This document shows positions 8,647-17,045 of a stretch of DNA of 64,000 nt, in pieces; position 1 is the stretch's first letter; each line of letters opens with the position of its first letter. The stretch is from assembly GCA_040255675.1 (NCBI GenBank), contig JBDZVM010000014.1, positions 1-64,000 of the forward strand. The letters run 5' to 3'. The position numbers were made by a program, and so were the translations under genes. This DNA comes from JBDZVM01 sp040255675 (GTDB lineage: Bacteria > Actinomycetota > Actinomycetes > Acidothermales > Acidothermaceae). The notes below the pieces were generated by a model. That model was not told where the DNA came from and searched no databases. It saw only the letters and a program-made list of their open reading frames with translations.

Positions 8647-9921
8647 GTGCCGCGTGACCACTGGTGGGCCGCCCTCCTCCTGCCAGCCGCGTTAGCGGTT
8701 AGTTGCACCGCGGTTCCCGCCCAGCCATCCGCCCCTGCACCGACTCGAAGCGTCTTCTCGACGATGTCCGAAAGCAGCCCGCCGACGAGCGCCGGCGCCG
8801 CGTCGTCCAGCCCATCGACTGGCTCGTCATCGCCGTCGTCGGCGTCGTCGTCGCCGTCATCGGCATCGTCATCACCGTCATCACCGTCGTCGCTGCCGGC
8901 GCCCGACGGACCGATGACACGGGTGCACGCGATGCTCGACCACCTCGACCCGAAATCGGTCGTGGCGACGAACACCGGCCTGTTCTTCGCCCAGAACATG
9001 ATGTATCTGCACACGGTCAACGTGTACGACCGCGACTACCGGCTTGTGAAGGTAATTCCCGATACCGTGCGGCTTTCCGACTTCGGATACCCGGGGTATC
9101 CGGGCACGTATAAGGGGGCGCCGGTCGAGGCGGCGGTGATTCCCGACGGCTCGCACGTTTACGTGTCGAATTATTCGATGGACGGGGCCGCGCCTTTCGA
9201 CCGCGAAGGCTCCGACACTTGCAAGAGCACCGACCATTACCCCAACAGCTTCGTCTACCGAATCGACACTTCTACCTTGCGCATCGACCAAGTCATCGAG
9301 GTTGGGGCCGTCCCAAAGTTCCTCGACGTGACCCCCGACGGCAAATACCTGCTCGTGTCGAATTGGTGCTCGTATTCGCTGAGCGTGGTCGATGTCGCGA
9401 GCGGTAAAGAGCTGCGACAAGTCCCGCTCGGACCATTTCCTCGCGGCATCGCCGTCGACCCAACGAGCCGCACGGCATATGTGGCCGTGATGGGCAGCAC
9501 GCGGATCGCTGTCGTCGATCTGGATTCCTTTGCCGTGTCGTGGATATCTCACGTCGGCGACGCGCCGCGCCACATCGTCATCAGCCCCGACGGCCGATGG
9601 CTGTATGCGACGATCAACGGCGACGGAGTCGTCGACAAGATCGACCTCAAGAGCCGCGAGGTGGTGAAACGAGTCGCGACCGGCAACGCTCCACGTAGCA
9701 TGACCATGTCGCCGGAAGGTAAATACATTTACGTCGTGAATTACCTGTCCGCCTCGGTCAGCAAGGTGCGCACAAGCGATATGCGCGTCATGCAGACGGT
9801 CAAAACTTACGACAAGCCGATTGGCATCACGTATGACAATGCGACTCACCACGTTTGGGTCGCCTGCTACAGCGGCGCCATCGTCGTTTTCCAGGACGGC
9901 GCGCCGGTACCCGGCTCGTAA
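8647..9921 (+). CDS. Secreted lipoprotein with YVTN-type beta-propeller
   Basis: This 424-aa protein starts with a short signal peptide ending in the lipobox LAVSC (Cys20). About 75 residues of Ser/Pro/Ala-rich linker follow, including repeated SSPSSAS units. The remainder is a propeller of YVTN-type blades, for example DVTPDGKYLLVSNWCSYSLSVVD, AVDPTSRTAYVAV, ISPDGRWLYATINGD and MSPEGKYIYVVNYLSASVSKV (landmarks). Such proteins are anchored outside the membrane and bind ligands or partners; the ligand here is unknown. The GTG start at 8647 has no clear ribosome site, but CAAGAT lies 6 nt before it, compatible with a leaderless transcript. The gene diverges from rplU. Confidence 0.85.
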   Translation: MPRDHWWAALLLPAALAVSCTAVPAQPSAPAPTRSVFSTMSESSPPTSAGAASSSPSTGSSSPSSASSSPSSASSSPSSPSSLPAPDGPMTRVHAMLDHLDPKSVVATNTGLFFAQNMMYLHTVNVYDRDYRLVKVIPDTVRLSDFGYPGYPGTYKGAPVEAAVIPDGSHVYVSNYSMDGAAPFDREGSDTCKSTDHYPNSFVYRIDTSTLRIDQVIEVGAVPKFLDVTPDGKYLLVSNWCSYSLSVVDVASGKELRQVPLGPFPRGIAVDPTSRTAYVAVMGSTRIAVVDLDSFAVSWISHVGDAPRHIVISPDGRWLYATINGDGVVDKIDLKSREVVKRVATGNAPRSMTMSPEGKYIYVVNYLSASVSKVRTSDMRVMQTVKTYDKPIGITYDNATHHVWVACYSGAIVVFQDGAPVPGS

Positions 9922-10107
9922 CCGCCACGTTCGCCGTCGTCGGAGTCGCCGAAAACACGCGAGGTCTGTCGGCGCCTCGACGTGGCTGCAAACCGAAGGG
10001 GCGTGGCGTTTGTTACCCGTATTTTCGACTCTTTCACGGCGCTAAATCACGTTGCCGGCGGCGGTCGCGACCGCCGGGCTTATGGCGGTCGCGATTCAGC
10101 GGTCGGC
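9922..10107. other. Non-coding stretch before the cellulase remnant
   Basis: About 185 bases after the lipoprotein stop carry no gene I can support. The reading frame of the downstream cellulase remnant stays open through part of it, but the translation (FTALNHVAGGGRDRR) does not resemble the family. It may be rearranged or decayed sequence. Confidence 0.4.
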
Positions 10108-10470
10108 GTGCTCAAGGAGGTGGCCGTCGACTACAACGCCGCCATGGTCGGCACGCTCGCGGGCTTGTACGCGTACTACGGGCAAAACCAGCCGATGACG
10201 TCGTTCACACCGCCGCCGGAGCCCGTCACCGACTCCTACTACACGACGGCGACGATGAACCAAGACAGCGACTAAGGTACTCAACTCACCATGAACATCA
10301 CCAACACGGCGAGCGACCCGCCGCATTTCGAAACCGACATGAGCGCGCGGGTGTATTTCGACATCAGCTCGGTCTGGGCGCACGGTCAGACGATCGGCGA
10401 TATCTCGACGCCGATCTATTACGACGCCGCCGGCCACATCGACGGAACGCCCACGCGCACAGCGCTTCCG
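10108..10470 (+). pseudogene. Remnant of a family-9 endoglucanase (GH9 end plus start of cellulose-binding-type module)
   Basis: The frame starting near VLKEVAVDYNAAMVGTLAGL resembles the end of GH9 cellulase catalytic domains (typical NEVATDYNAGFTGALA), followed by YGQNQPMTSFTPPPEP, like the PLANFPP linker. After a TAA stop at 10273-10275 the same frame continues with ETDMSARVYFDISSVWAHGQ, which resembles the TDKLSYRYFVDLSE segment of the module that follows GH9 domains. Similarity then ends near 10470. The upstream catalytic domain, with its catalytic residues, is absent. One family therefore matches in one frame across a stop codon, with both ends missing. I infer a dead cellulase gene; family assignment is by eye. 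Confidence 0.65.
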
Positions 10471-10488
10471 CGCAACTTGAGGAAGGAG

Positions 10489-10514
10489 GGTGGGGCCGCG
10501 CGGCGGCCCCCACC
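10489..10514. terminator. GC-rich hairpin after the cellulase remnant
   Basis: GGTGGGGCCGC and GCGGCCCCCACC face each other with a one-base bulge and almost no loop. It is a strong hairpin without a T-tract, as is common in actinobacteria. It may be the original terminator of the lost cellulase gene, or may serve the minus-strand gene at 10605. Confidence 0.4.
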
Positions 10515-10556
10515 GCATGCGTTGACGGCAGCCGTTCACGCGACGCGGCGTTCTTC

Positions 10557-10598
10557 GCTTGACGCTGGAAGGCGCTTGACGACGACTAAGCGCTTGAC
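10557..10598. repeat. Short direct repeat GCTTGAC x3
   Basis: GCTTGAC occurs at 10557, 10574 and 10592, with spacings of 17 and 18 bases, inside loosely similar units. The array lies directly beyond the stop codon (10605-10607) of the minus-strand zinc-finger gene. Confidence 0.45.
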
Positions 10599-10604
10599 CG
10601 AGGA

Positions 10605-10817
10605 CTATGCGTGCGCGAGTTTGACGTGCGCGCGCAGACGGCCGACGTCGAATGCGACGTGCGTGCAGTGCTCGCACAACCACACACCCGAGGGGATGAC
10701 GACGCGCCACTTCTGCAGATCTTCGCGCGCGCATTGGAAGTAGTACGCGCGAAAGACCTTGCGTACCAGGCCTTGAAACACTCGCACCACCATCACGGCC
10801 GAAACGATACCGCGCAA
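10605..10817 (-). CDS. Small C2H2 zinc-finger-like protein
   Basis: This open frame encodes up to 70 aa. It ends in CEHCTHVAFDVGRLRAHVKLAH, landmark only, with spacing C-x2-C-x12-H-x4-H, a classical C2H2 finger pattern. The N-terminal half is basic and hydrophobic (VVRVFQGLVRKVFRAYYFQC). Third codon positions are strongly G/C, which supports real coding. The frame opens with TTG at 10817; an ATG at 10793 is an alternative and neither has a clear ribosome site. Metal binding and nucleic-acid binding are inference only. It sits alone between the cellulase remnant and the ABM-like gene. Confidence 0.5.
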   Translation of the reverse strand: MRGIVSAVMVVRVFQGLVRKVFRAYYFQCAREDLQKWRVVIPSGVWLCEHCTHVAFDVGRLRAHVKLAHA

Positions 10818-10984
10818 AGTTCAGCGATCGTGAGCTGACCGCCAGGCTGTGTCGTTCGTCACTCGTCGAGTACGACACATCGCCGAGCGAACATGGGTGT
10901 GTTTTCCTCTAGCGGCGTACGGCCCTCGATGCAAGGGTCGCAAGTAAGCGCCACCTAGGCGTTGGCTTCAGGAAGGGGGCCACC

Positions 10985-11293
10985 GTGAGCGTTTTCGTGC
11001 TGCTGCGGGCCCAGGGAAACGGCAAAGAACTTGAGAGCTTCGCGCACAAAAATCCCCAGACCATCAAGAAGATCGCTGACCGGGCGCGCGAACACGGCGT
11101 CGAGCGCCATCGCTTCTTCAGCACCGACGACGAACTGCTCGTCGTCGACGAATGGCCGAGCGCCGAGGCGTTTCAACGATTCTTCGACGAGAATTCGGCG
11201 GACATCAACGACATGATGGCCAAGAGCGGTGTGACCGGCCAGCCGTCGATCACGTTCGCCAACTACGTCGGCGCCGGAGACGACATCGGCTGA
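10985..11293 (+). CDS. ABM/dimeric alpha-beta barrel family protein
   Basis: This 102-aa protein has the layout of small antibiotic-biosynthesis-monooxygenase-like barrels. A first strand VFVLLRAQG is followed by a helix with FAHKNPQTIKKIADRAREHG, strand HRFFSTDDELLVVDEW, and SAEAFQRFFDENSADINDMM. The VDEWPSAEAFQRFF element is typical of the fold. GGAAGGGGG precedes the GTG start at 10985. Substrate and partner are unknown; it is probably a cytoplasmic dimer. The gene converges on rne. Confidence 0.75.
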   Translation: MSVFVLLRAQGNGKELESFAHKNPQTIKKIADRAREHGVERHRFFSTDDELLVVDEWPSAEAFQRFFDENSADINDMMAKSGVTGQPSITFANYVGAGDDIG

Positions 11294-11332
11294 ACCGCAC
11301 GACGCGTTCCCCCGGCCTCGAAACGATCCGTC

Positions 11333-11386
11333 GCGCGAAACTTACTGACGCGGAAAAGCTCGTGCGCGGAAAACATCGCGCGGAAA
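11333..11386. repeat. Imperfect CGCGGAAA direct repeats between convergent genes
   Basis: GCGCGAAA at 11333 is followed by CGCGGAAA at 11349, 11365 and 11379, spaced 14-16 bases. They lie in the 122-base gap between the ends of the ABM-like gene and rne. No hairpin terminator is evident there. Confidence 0.4.
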
Positions 11387-11415
11387 TGAGTTACGCGGCA
11401 GGCGCGTCGCCGGGG

Positions 11416-14004
11416 TCAGACGGAACTGTCGCTCGGCGCCGGCTCGGCGACCGCGGCGGCCGCCCTCGAGCCGCCCCGGCGACGTCCGCCTCGGCGAGTG
11501 CGTGAACCGCCAGCCGCCGCGCCATGAGAAGCGGCGACCGGAACAGGCTCGGCGTCGGGTGACGTCGAGTCGACCTCCGGGCCGGCATCAAGCGTGCTCG
11601 CCGACGCCTGCGCGATGGCTCCGTCTACCTCGGCCGCCGTAGCCTCGGATTCAGAAGGACGCCTGCCGCCTCGGGGCGGGGCCGGCTTCGGTGTTATCGC
11701 GCGCGGCGGCCGATGGACCACCGGGTCAGTGTGCACGATGACGCCTCGACCGTTGCAGTGCTCGCAGACCTCCGAAAACGCCTCCAGCAAACCGGTTCCG
11801 ACGCGCTTGCGGGTCATCTGCACGAGACCGAGCGAGGTCACTTCGGCAACCTGATGCTTGGTGCGGTCGCGGCCAAGACATTCGACGAGGCGACGCAACA
11901 CGAGGTCGCGGTTGCTTTCGAGCACCATGTCAATGAAGTCGATGACGATAATGCCGCCGATGTCGCGCAACCGGAGCTGGCGCACGATCTCTTCCGCCGC
12001 TTCGAGATTGTTCTTGGTGACCGTCTCTTCCAAGTTGCCGCCCTTGCCGATGAAGCGGCCGGTGTTGACGTCGATCACGATCATCGCCTCGGTGCGGTCG
12101 ATGATGAGATAGCCCCCACTGGGCAGCCACACCTTGCGGTCGAGCGCTTTCGCCAACTGCTCTTCGACGCGATAGTGCGCGAAGATGTCCTCTTCAGAGG
12201 TCCAGCGCGACACGCGCTGCATCAGGTCGGGCGCCACGTGCGCGACATACGCCTCGACGGTGTCCCACTCTGATTCCGCCTGCACGACGAGTGCGTTGAA
12301 ATCTTCGTTGAAGATGTCGCGGATCACGCGAATCGTGAGGTCGGGCTCTGAATACAGCAGCGTGGGCGCGTTACCGCCCTCGGCTTTGCGCTTGATGTCG
12401 TCCCATTGGGCGCTGAGCCGGGCCACGTCGCGCGCGAGTTCTTCTTCGGAGGCACCTTCCGCGGCCGTGCGGACGATGACGCCGGCCCCTTCGGGCATGA
12501 CCTTCTTCAAGATTGACTTCAGCCGCGACCGCTCGACGTCAGGCAGCTTGCGGCTGATGCCCATCATGGAGCCCTCAGGCACGTACACGAGGTAGCGGCC
12601 GGGCAAGCTGACCTGGCTGGTGAGCCGGGCCCCTTTGTGCCCGATGGGATCCTTCGTGACCTGCACGAGCACGGCCTGACCTGACTTCAACGCCGACTCG
12701 ATGCGGCGCGGCTGGCCTTCGAGCCCGGTCAAGTCGAAGTTCACTTCGCCGGCGTAGAGCACCGCGTTGCGGCCCTTGCCGATGTCGACGAACGCGGCCT
12801 CCATACCAGGCAGCACGTTTTGCACACGACCGAGGTAGACGTTGCCGACCATCCGGTTGGCGGCGGCGGTGCTCACGAAGTGCTCGACGAGGATGCCGTC
12901 TTCGAGGACGCCGATCTGCGTGCGATCGCCACGCTGCCGAACGGCCATCACCCGGTCGACCGACTCGCGGCGAGCGAGAAACTCCGCCTCGGTGAGCACC
13001 AAACCCCGGCGGCCCCGGCGAATCTGCTCGCGACCCTCGCGGCGACGCTGCTTCTTGGCTTCGAGCCGAGTCGAGCCCTTGATGCCTTGCGCGCCGGCCC
13101 GTTCGTGCTCGCGCGGCTCACGAATCCGGACGACCGTGTTCGGTGGATCGTCGGGCGCGTGGTCGTCGACCTCGCCGGCCGCGCCGCGGCGACGGCGACG
13201 ACGGCGACGATGGGTGGACTCCCCCGACTCGCCGTCGCGCGAGTCGTGCGACGTCTCGTCGGCTTCCTCGCCTGATCCGGGCTCAGCACCGGCAAGATCA
13301 GCGGCGCCGGCAAGATCGGCATCGCTGGACGTCGGCTCCGCGGTGGCTTGCTCGCCGTGGCCGCGACGGCCGCGGCCACCTCGGCGCCGCCGGCGCCCCG
13401 CATCGCCGGATTCCTCGGCGCTGGCGTGGTCGGCGGTCTGCTCGCCGGTGGCTTCGGCTGCCGGCGCCCGTCGCCCGCGCCGAGGTAGCGCCGCCTCGGG
13501 CTCGGGCGCTTGGAACAGCACGGTCGGGATGGAGTGCGCCGGCTCAGCGGCGCCAACTGCCCCTGCAAGAACTCCCGCCGCGCCAGCGGTCTCGCCGGCG
13601 ACCACGGCATCGGAACGACCACCGGCGCGCCGGCGCGCGGTGCGCTTGGCGGGTGACTGCTCTGCTAGGCCTGCTAGCTCTGCTGGCTCTGCTGGCTCTG
13701 CCGCCTCGGCAGAAGCGTCGGGTTTCTCCTTCGGCGGAGCCTCGGCGGTTTTCTTGGCCACGCGCTTGCGCGGCGCCCGCGCCGCACCTGGGTCGGGCGC
13801 CGAGGTCTCGGCGCCGAACGCGGGGACGTCTGCCGCCGACTCCGCGCCAGCCGTGCCATGCGGCGAATCTGGCGTCGCGGCTGCCTTCTTCGTGACGCGG
13901 CGTCGACGCGCCGGCGCACCCTCCGATACGGGGGCGTCGGCAACCGCGGAGTTCGACGTCGTCGAAAGATCAGGCTGGTTGTCGTAAGGCTCGTTTTCGA
14001 GCAT
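11416..14004 (-). CDS. rne: Ribonuclease E/G
   Basis: This 862-aa protein is an actinobacterial RNase E. Residues 1-330 are a low-complexity arm rich in Ala/Glu/Pro with Arg blocks (RRRRRGGRGRRG, HRRRRRRRRG), likely an RNA- and protein-binding scaffold. The S1 domain lies near 365-460 (GNVYLGRVQNVLPGMEAAFVDIG). The DNase-I-like catalytic core includes IDRTEAMIVIDVNTG (Asp645) and IIVIDFIDM (Asp689/692). The Zn-link CEHC is at 747-750, and a second disordered tail follows. It starts mRNA decay and processes rRNA. The ATG at 14004 is chosen; an upstream frame to 14064 looks like shadow. Confidence 0.93.
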   Translation of the reverse strand: MLENEPYDNQPDLSTTSNSAVADAPVSEGAPARRRRVTKKAAATPDSPHGTAGAESAADVPAFGAETSAPDPGAARAPRKRVAKKTAEAPPKEKPDASAEAAEPAEPAELAGLAEQSPAKRTARRRAGGRSDAVVAGETAGAAGVLAGAVGAAEPAHSIPTVLFQAPEPEAALPRRGRRAPAAEATGEQTADHASAEESGDAGRRRRRGGRGRRGHGEQATAEPTSSDADLAGAADLAGAEPGSGEEADETSHDSRDGESGESTHRRRRRRRRGAAGEVDDHAPDDPPNTVVRIREPREHERAGAQGIKGSTRLEAKKQRRREGREQIRRGRRGLVLTEAEFLARRESVDRVMAVRQRGDRTQIGVLEDGILVEHFVSTAAANRMVGNVYLGRVQNVLPGMEAAFVDIGKGRNAVLYAGEVNFDLTGLEGQPRRIESALKSGQAVLVQVTKDPIGHKGARLTSQVSLPGRYLVYVPEGSMMGISRKLPDVERSRLKSILKKVMPEGAGVIVRTAAEGASEEELARDVARLSAQWDDIKRKAEGGNAPTLLYSEPDLTIRVIRDIFNEDFNALVVQAESEWDTVEAYVAHVAPDLMQRVSRWTSEEDIFAHYRVEEQLAKALDRKVWLPSGGYLIIDRTEAMIVIDVNTGRFIGKGGNLEETVTKNNLEAAEEIVRQLRLRDIGGIIVIDFIDMVLESNRDLVLRRLVECLGRDRTKHQVAEVTSLGLVQMTRKRVGTGLLEAFSEVCEHCNGRGVIVHTDPVVHRPPRAITPKPAPPRGGRRPSESEATAAEVDGAIAQASASTLDAGPEVDSTSPDAEPVPVAASHGAAAGGSRTRRGGRRRGGSRAAAAVAEPAPSDSSV

Positions 14005-14156
14005 GAACAAAGTCTTCCCGTCGGGCTCCCGGGCGCCGCTCGAAGCGGCACCGCACGAGAGCAATTCGTGTGGTTCGCACCGCGACCGGACCGTTGGCGC
14101 GTGATTCGTGCCAACCGCGCAGGTCGCGCCGCAAGTCTCTTCGGCGACGACGCTCG

Positions 14157-14987
14157 TCAGGTCGAAGCGCTGGCTGCGGCGCGGTGAACGGCTGCCTGCT
14201 CAAAGGACGAGCTGGCGGCACGCTCCCTGTCGGGCTCCAGCGGATCGGCGAGCCGACCAGCATCGTCGAGGTGGCCCTGCGCGAGCCGCGTCACGAGCGG
14301 TGACAGCGGCGGCGCCGGATTTCGCGAGTCGCGGAAGTCACCCACCAAGCGAATACCGGTCACAACGTCGTCGGGTCGAACAGCAGGTGTGACGTGCCGC
14401 ACGACCATGTCGAGTATCGCACAGCCGCCCGCTTCGTCCGAATCAACCACGCCGGATTCGGCGCGAACATCGACGCGGACGACGGGACCACGCGCGTCGA
14501 GGGTGCGGCGTCCGTCTTTGAGGAGGCGCTCAACTGGAACCTCGGCGGCGGCGAGAAACGCGGCGACCGCCTCCCGCGCTGCCTCGGGCGCCACGCCAGG
14601 CAACTCGACCAGCCAGTGCGAAGCGTCGATGCGGTCGGCCAGCGAATCGCCGCTCGCCTCGACCACGTCGATCACGTCGAACCCGGGTGGCAGCGCATCG
14701 CCGAGCGCGGCCCGGACGTCGTCGGGCTGGCAGCGCCGGGTCACGCCGATCTCGAGGTACTCGGCCTCGCTGGCCGCGCCGGTCGACGCGGCGCCGACGT
14801 AGGAAATCTTCGGGTGCGGCGAGAAGCCCGCGCTGTAGGCGATCGGAACGCCCGCGCGCCGAACCGCCCGCTCGAACACCCGCTGGAAGTCGCGGTGCGA
14901 GGTGAACCGCAGCCGCCCCCGCTTGGCGTAGTGCACGCGCAGCCGCTGCACGGTCGGTACAACTTCCCGGTCTGGTGTTCGGGGCAT
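14157..14987 (-). CDS. DUF2344 / TIGR03936-type protein
   Basis: This 276-aa protein begins VQRLRVHYAKRGRLRFTSHRDF, continues RAVRRAGVPIAYSAGFSPHPKISY and has EYLEIGVTR. These are the hallmarks of the radical-SAM-linked DUF2344 family. It starts one base after the stop of the radical SAM gene (TGAGATG), so the two are almost certainly coupled. In several bacteria the two domains act together, with a presumed tRNA or ribosomal modification role; the reaction is not established here. The ATG start is at 14987. Confidence 0.88.
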   Translation of the reverse strand: MPRTPDREVVPTVQRLRVHYAKRGRLRFTSHRDFQRVFERAVRRAGVPIAYSAGFSPHPKISYVGAASTGAASEAEYLEIGVTRRCQPDDVRAALGDALPPGFDVIDVVEASGDSLADRIDASHWLVELPGVAPEAAREAVAAFLAAAEVPVERLLKDGRRTLDARGPVVRVDVRAESGVVDSDEAGGCAILDMVVRHVTPAVRPDDVVTGIRLVGDFRDSRNPAPPLSPLVTRLAQGHLDDAGRLADPLEPDRERAASSSFEQAAVHRAAASAST

Positions 14988-14988
14988 C

Positions 14989-16950
14989 TCACGGCGCCCG
15001 GTTGTCGACGACGGTGAGGGGAAGCAGCGAACGACCGGTGGGGCCGATCTGGATGTCGGTGCCCATCGTGTCGCAGACCCCGCAGTCGAAGCACGGGGTC
15101 CAGCGGCAGTCGTCAACCTCGACCTCCGACAGCGCGTCTTGCCAGTCTTGCCAGAGCCAGTCTTTGTCGAGGCCTGAGTCGAGGTGATCCCACGGAAGAA
15201 TCTCGTCGCGCCGGCGCTCACGCGTAGTGAACCAGTCGACATCAACGGGCTCGTCGCGCAACGCGACGTCGGCGGCGTTCATCCAGCGGTCAAAGGAGAA
15301 GTGCTCGCTCCAGCCGTCGAAACGGCCACCATCGAGCCACACTTGCTTGATGACACGGCCGACTCGGCGATCGCCACGCGAAAGCAAGCCCTCGACGATG
15401 CCGGGTTTACCGTCGTGGTAGCGAAAACCGACCGCCTTGCCGTAGTGCTTGTCGGCCCGAATGGCGTCGCGCAGCTTCGCCAACCGCACGTCGGTGGTCT
15501 CGTGATCGAGTTGGGCCGCCCACTGAAACGGCGTGTGCGGCTTCGGCACGAAGGCGCCGATCGACACCGTGCACGCGATATCGCGGCTGCCGCTCGCCTT
15601 GCGGCCGGCCTCGATCACCTTGTGTGCCAGCCCGGCGATTTGCACGACGTCGTCGTCGGTCTCGGTCGGCAACCCGCACATGAAATAGAGCTTCACCCGC
15701 CGCCAGCCTTGCGCGTAGGCGGTCGTGACGGTGCGAATCAGATCTTCTTCGGTGACCATCTTGTTGATGACCTTACGCATGCGCTCGCTGCCGCCCTCAG
15801 GGGCGAAGGTAAGCCCAGAACGCCTGCCGTTACGAGAAAATTCGTTGGCCAAATCGACGTTGAACGCGTCGACGCGGGTCGACGGCAGCGACAATGACGT
15901 GTTCGTGTGCTCGTAGCGATCGCCCAATTGCTTGGCTATCTGGCCGATCTCGGAATGGTCGGCGCTCGACAGCGACAACAAGCCGACTTCGGAAAACCCG
16001 CTTTCGCGCAGCCCGCACTCGACCATCGACCCGATCGTATCGATCGAACGTTCGCGCACCGGCCGGGTGATCATGCCCGCTTGGCAGAACCTGCAACCCC
16101 TCGTGCAGCCGCGGAAAATCTCGACGCTGAAGCGCTCGTGAACCGTTTCTGCCAGCGGCACAAGCGGTTTCTTCGGGTAGGGCCACGCGTCGAGATCCAT
16201 CAGCGTGTGCTTGCTGACCCGCGCCGGAATGCCATCGCGATTCGGCGTCACGGCGTCGATGTGGCCGTCGGCGCGGTACGTCACGTCGTAGAACCGCGGA
16301 ACGTAGATGCCGCCGGTTTTTGCCAGCCGATACAGCAATTCTTCACGCCCGCCGGGGCGGCCCTCATGCTTCCAGTCGCGCAAGATTTCGCTGATGGCGA
16401 CGACAACCTGCTCGCCGTCGCCGAGCACGACGGCGTCGAGAAAGTCGGCGATCGGCTCGGGATTGAACGCGGCGTGTCCACCCGCGATGACAAACGGGTG
16501 GTCGTCGCCGCGGTCGGCCGCTTCGAGCGGGATGCCGGCGAGGCTCAGCGCATTCAGCATGTTCGTATAGCCGAGCTCGGTCGAAAACGAGAAGCCCAGG
16601 ACGTCGAAAGCCCCGACCGGCCGGTGCGCGTCGACGCTGAACTGCGGAATGCCGTGCTCGCGCATCAAGGCCTCGAGGTCGGGCCACACCGCGTACGTGC
16701 GCTCGGCCAGCGCGTAGTCGAGCTCGTTGACAACCTCATACAGGATTTGCACGCCCTGGTTCGGCAGGCCCACCTCGTAAGCGTCGGGGTACATCAAGCA
16801 CCAATGCACGTCACACGACGTCCAGTCTTTGACGACCGCGTTCAGCTCTCCCCCGACGTATTGCACCGGCTTGCTTACCCGCATCAGCAGCGGCTCGAGA
16901 CGGGGAAACACCGACTGCGGCGACTGGGCGTGCTCAAGCGTGGAAGTCAC
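14989..16950 (-). CDS. TIGR03960 family B12-binding radical SAM protein
   Basis: This 653-aa protein has an N-terminal B12-binding-like region (SCDVHWCLMYPDAYEVGLPNQG, FVIAGGHAAFNPEP). A radical SAM domain follows with the cluster motif CTRGCRFC (Cys282, 286, 289). The C-terminus has several cysteines (CRWTPCFDCGVCDTMG) that could hold a second metal site. The family occurs next to DUF2344 genes and rne. The reaction is unknown; RNA or ribosome modification is inferred from the neighbours. The ATG start is at 16950. About 95 bases separate it from rodA. Confidence 0.93.
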   Translation of the reverse strand: MTSTLEHAQSPQSVFPRLEPLLMRVSKPVQYVGGELNAVVKDWTSCDVHWCLMYPDAYEVGLPNQGVQILYEVVNELDYALAERTYAVWPDLEALMREHGIPQFSVDAHRPVGAFDVLGFSFSTELGYTNMLNALSLAGIPLEAADRGDDHPFVIAGGHAAFNPEPIADFLDAVVLGDGEQVVVAISEILRDWKHEGRPGGREELLYRLAKTGGIYVPRFYDVTYRADGHIDAVTPNRDGIPARVSKHTLMDLDAWPYPKKPLVPLAETVHERFSVEIFRGCTRGCRFCQAGMITRPVRERSIDTIGSMVECGLRESGFSEVGLLSLSSADHSEIGQIAKQLGDRYEHTNTSLSLPSTRVDAFNVDLANEFSRNGRRSGLTFAPEGGSERMRKVINKMVTEEDLIRTVTTAYAQGWRRVKLYFMCGLPTETDDDVVQIAGLAHKVIEAGRKASGSRDIACTVSIGAFVPKPHTPFQWAAQLDHETTDVRLAKLRDAIRADKHYGKAVGFRYHDGKPGIVEGLLSRGDRRVGRVIKQVWLDGGRFDGWSEHFSFDRWMNAADVALRDEPVDVDWFTTRERRRDEILPWDHLDSGLDKDWLWQDWQDALSEVEVDDCRWTPCFDCGVCDTMGTDIQIGPTGRSLLPLTVVDNRAP

Positions 16951-17045
16951 GATTCGAACCCTCCGGCAGACAGGGACGTCGGTCAGACGCTAGGCGTCCG
17001 CTCCAGGGTAGCCCGCGACAGCTCAGCGCACCGAGCCGGACGCCG

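Noticed and set aside
8647..8910. Repeated TCG/TCA-rich DNA in the lipoprotein gene as a possible CRISPR or satellite array
   Set aside because: It is a codon-level repeat encoding a Ser/Pro linker, with no spacers and in-frame throughout.
10273..10275. Readthrough or recoding at the stop in the cellulase remnant
   Set aside because: Both the upstream catalytic domain and the downstream module are missing, so decay explains the stop without recoding.
10096..10878. 260-codon minus-strand frame
   Set aside because: Arg-rich translation without motifs; it overlaps the cellulase remnant and the better supported zinc-finger frame.
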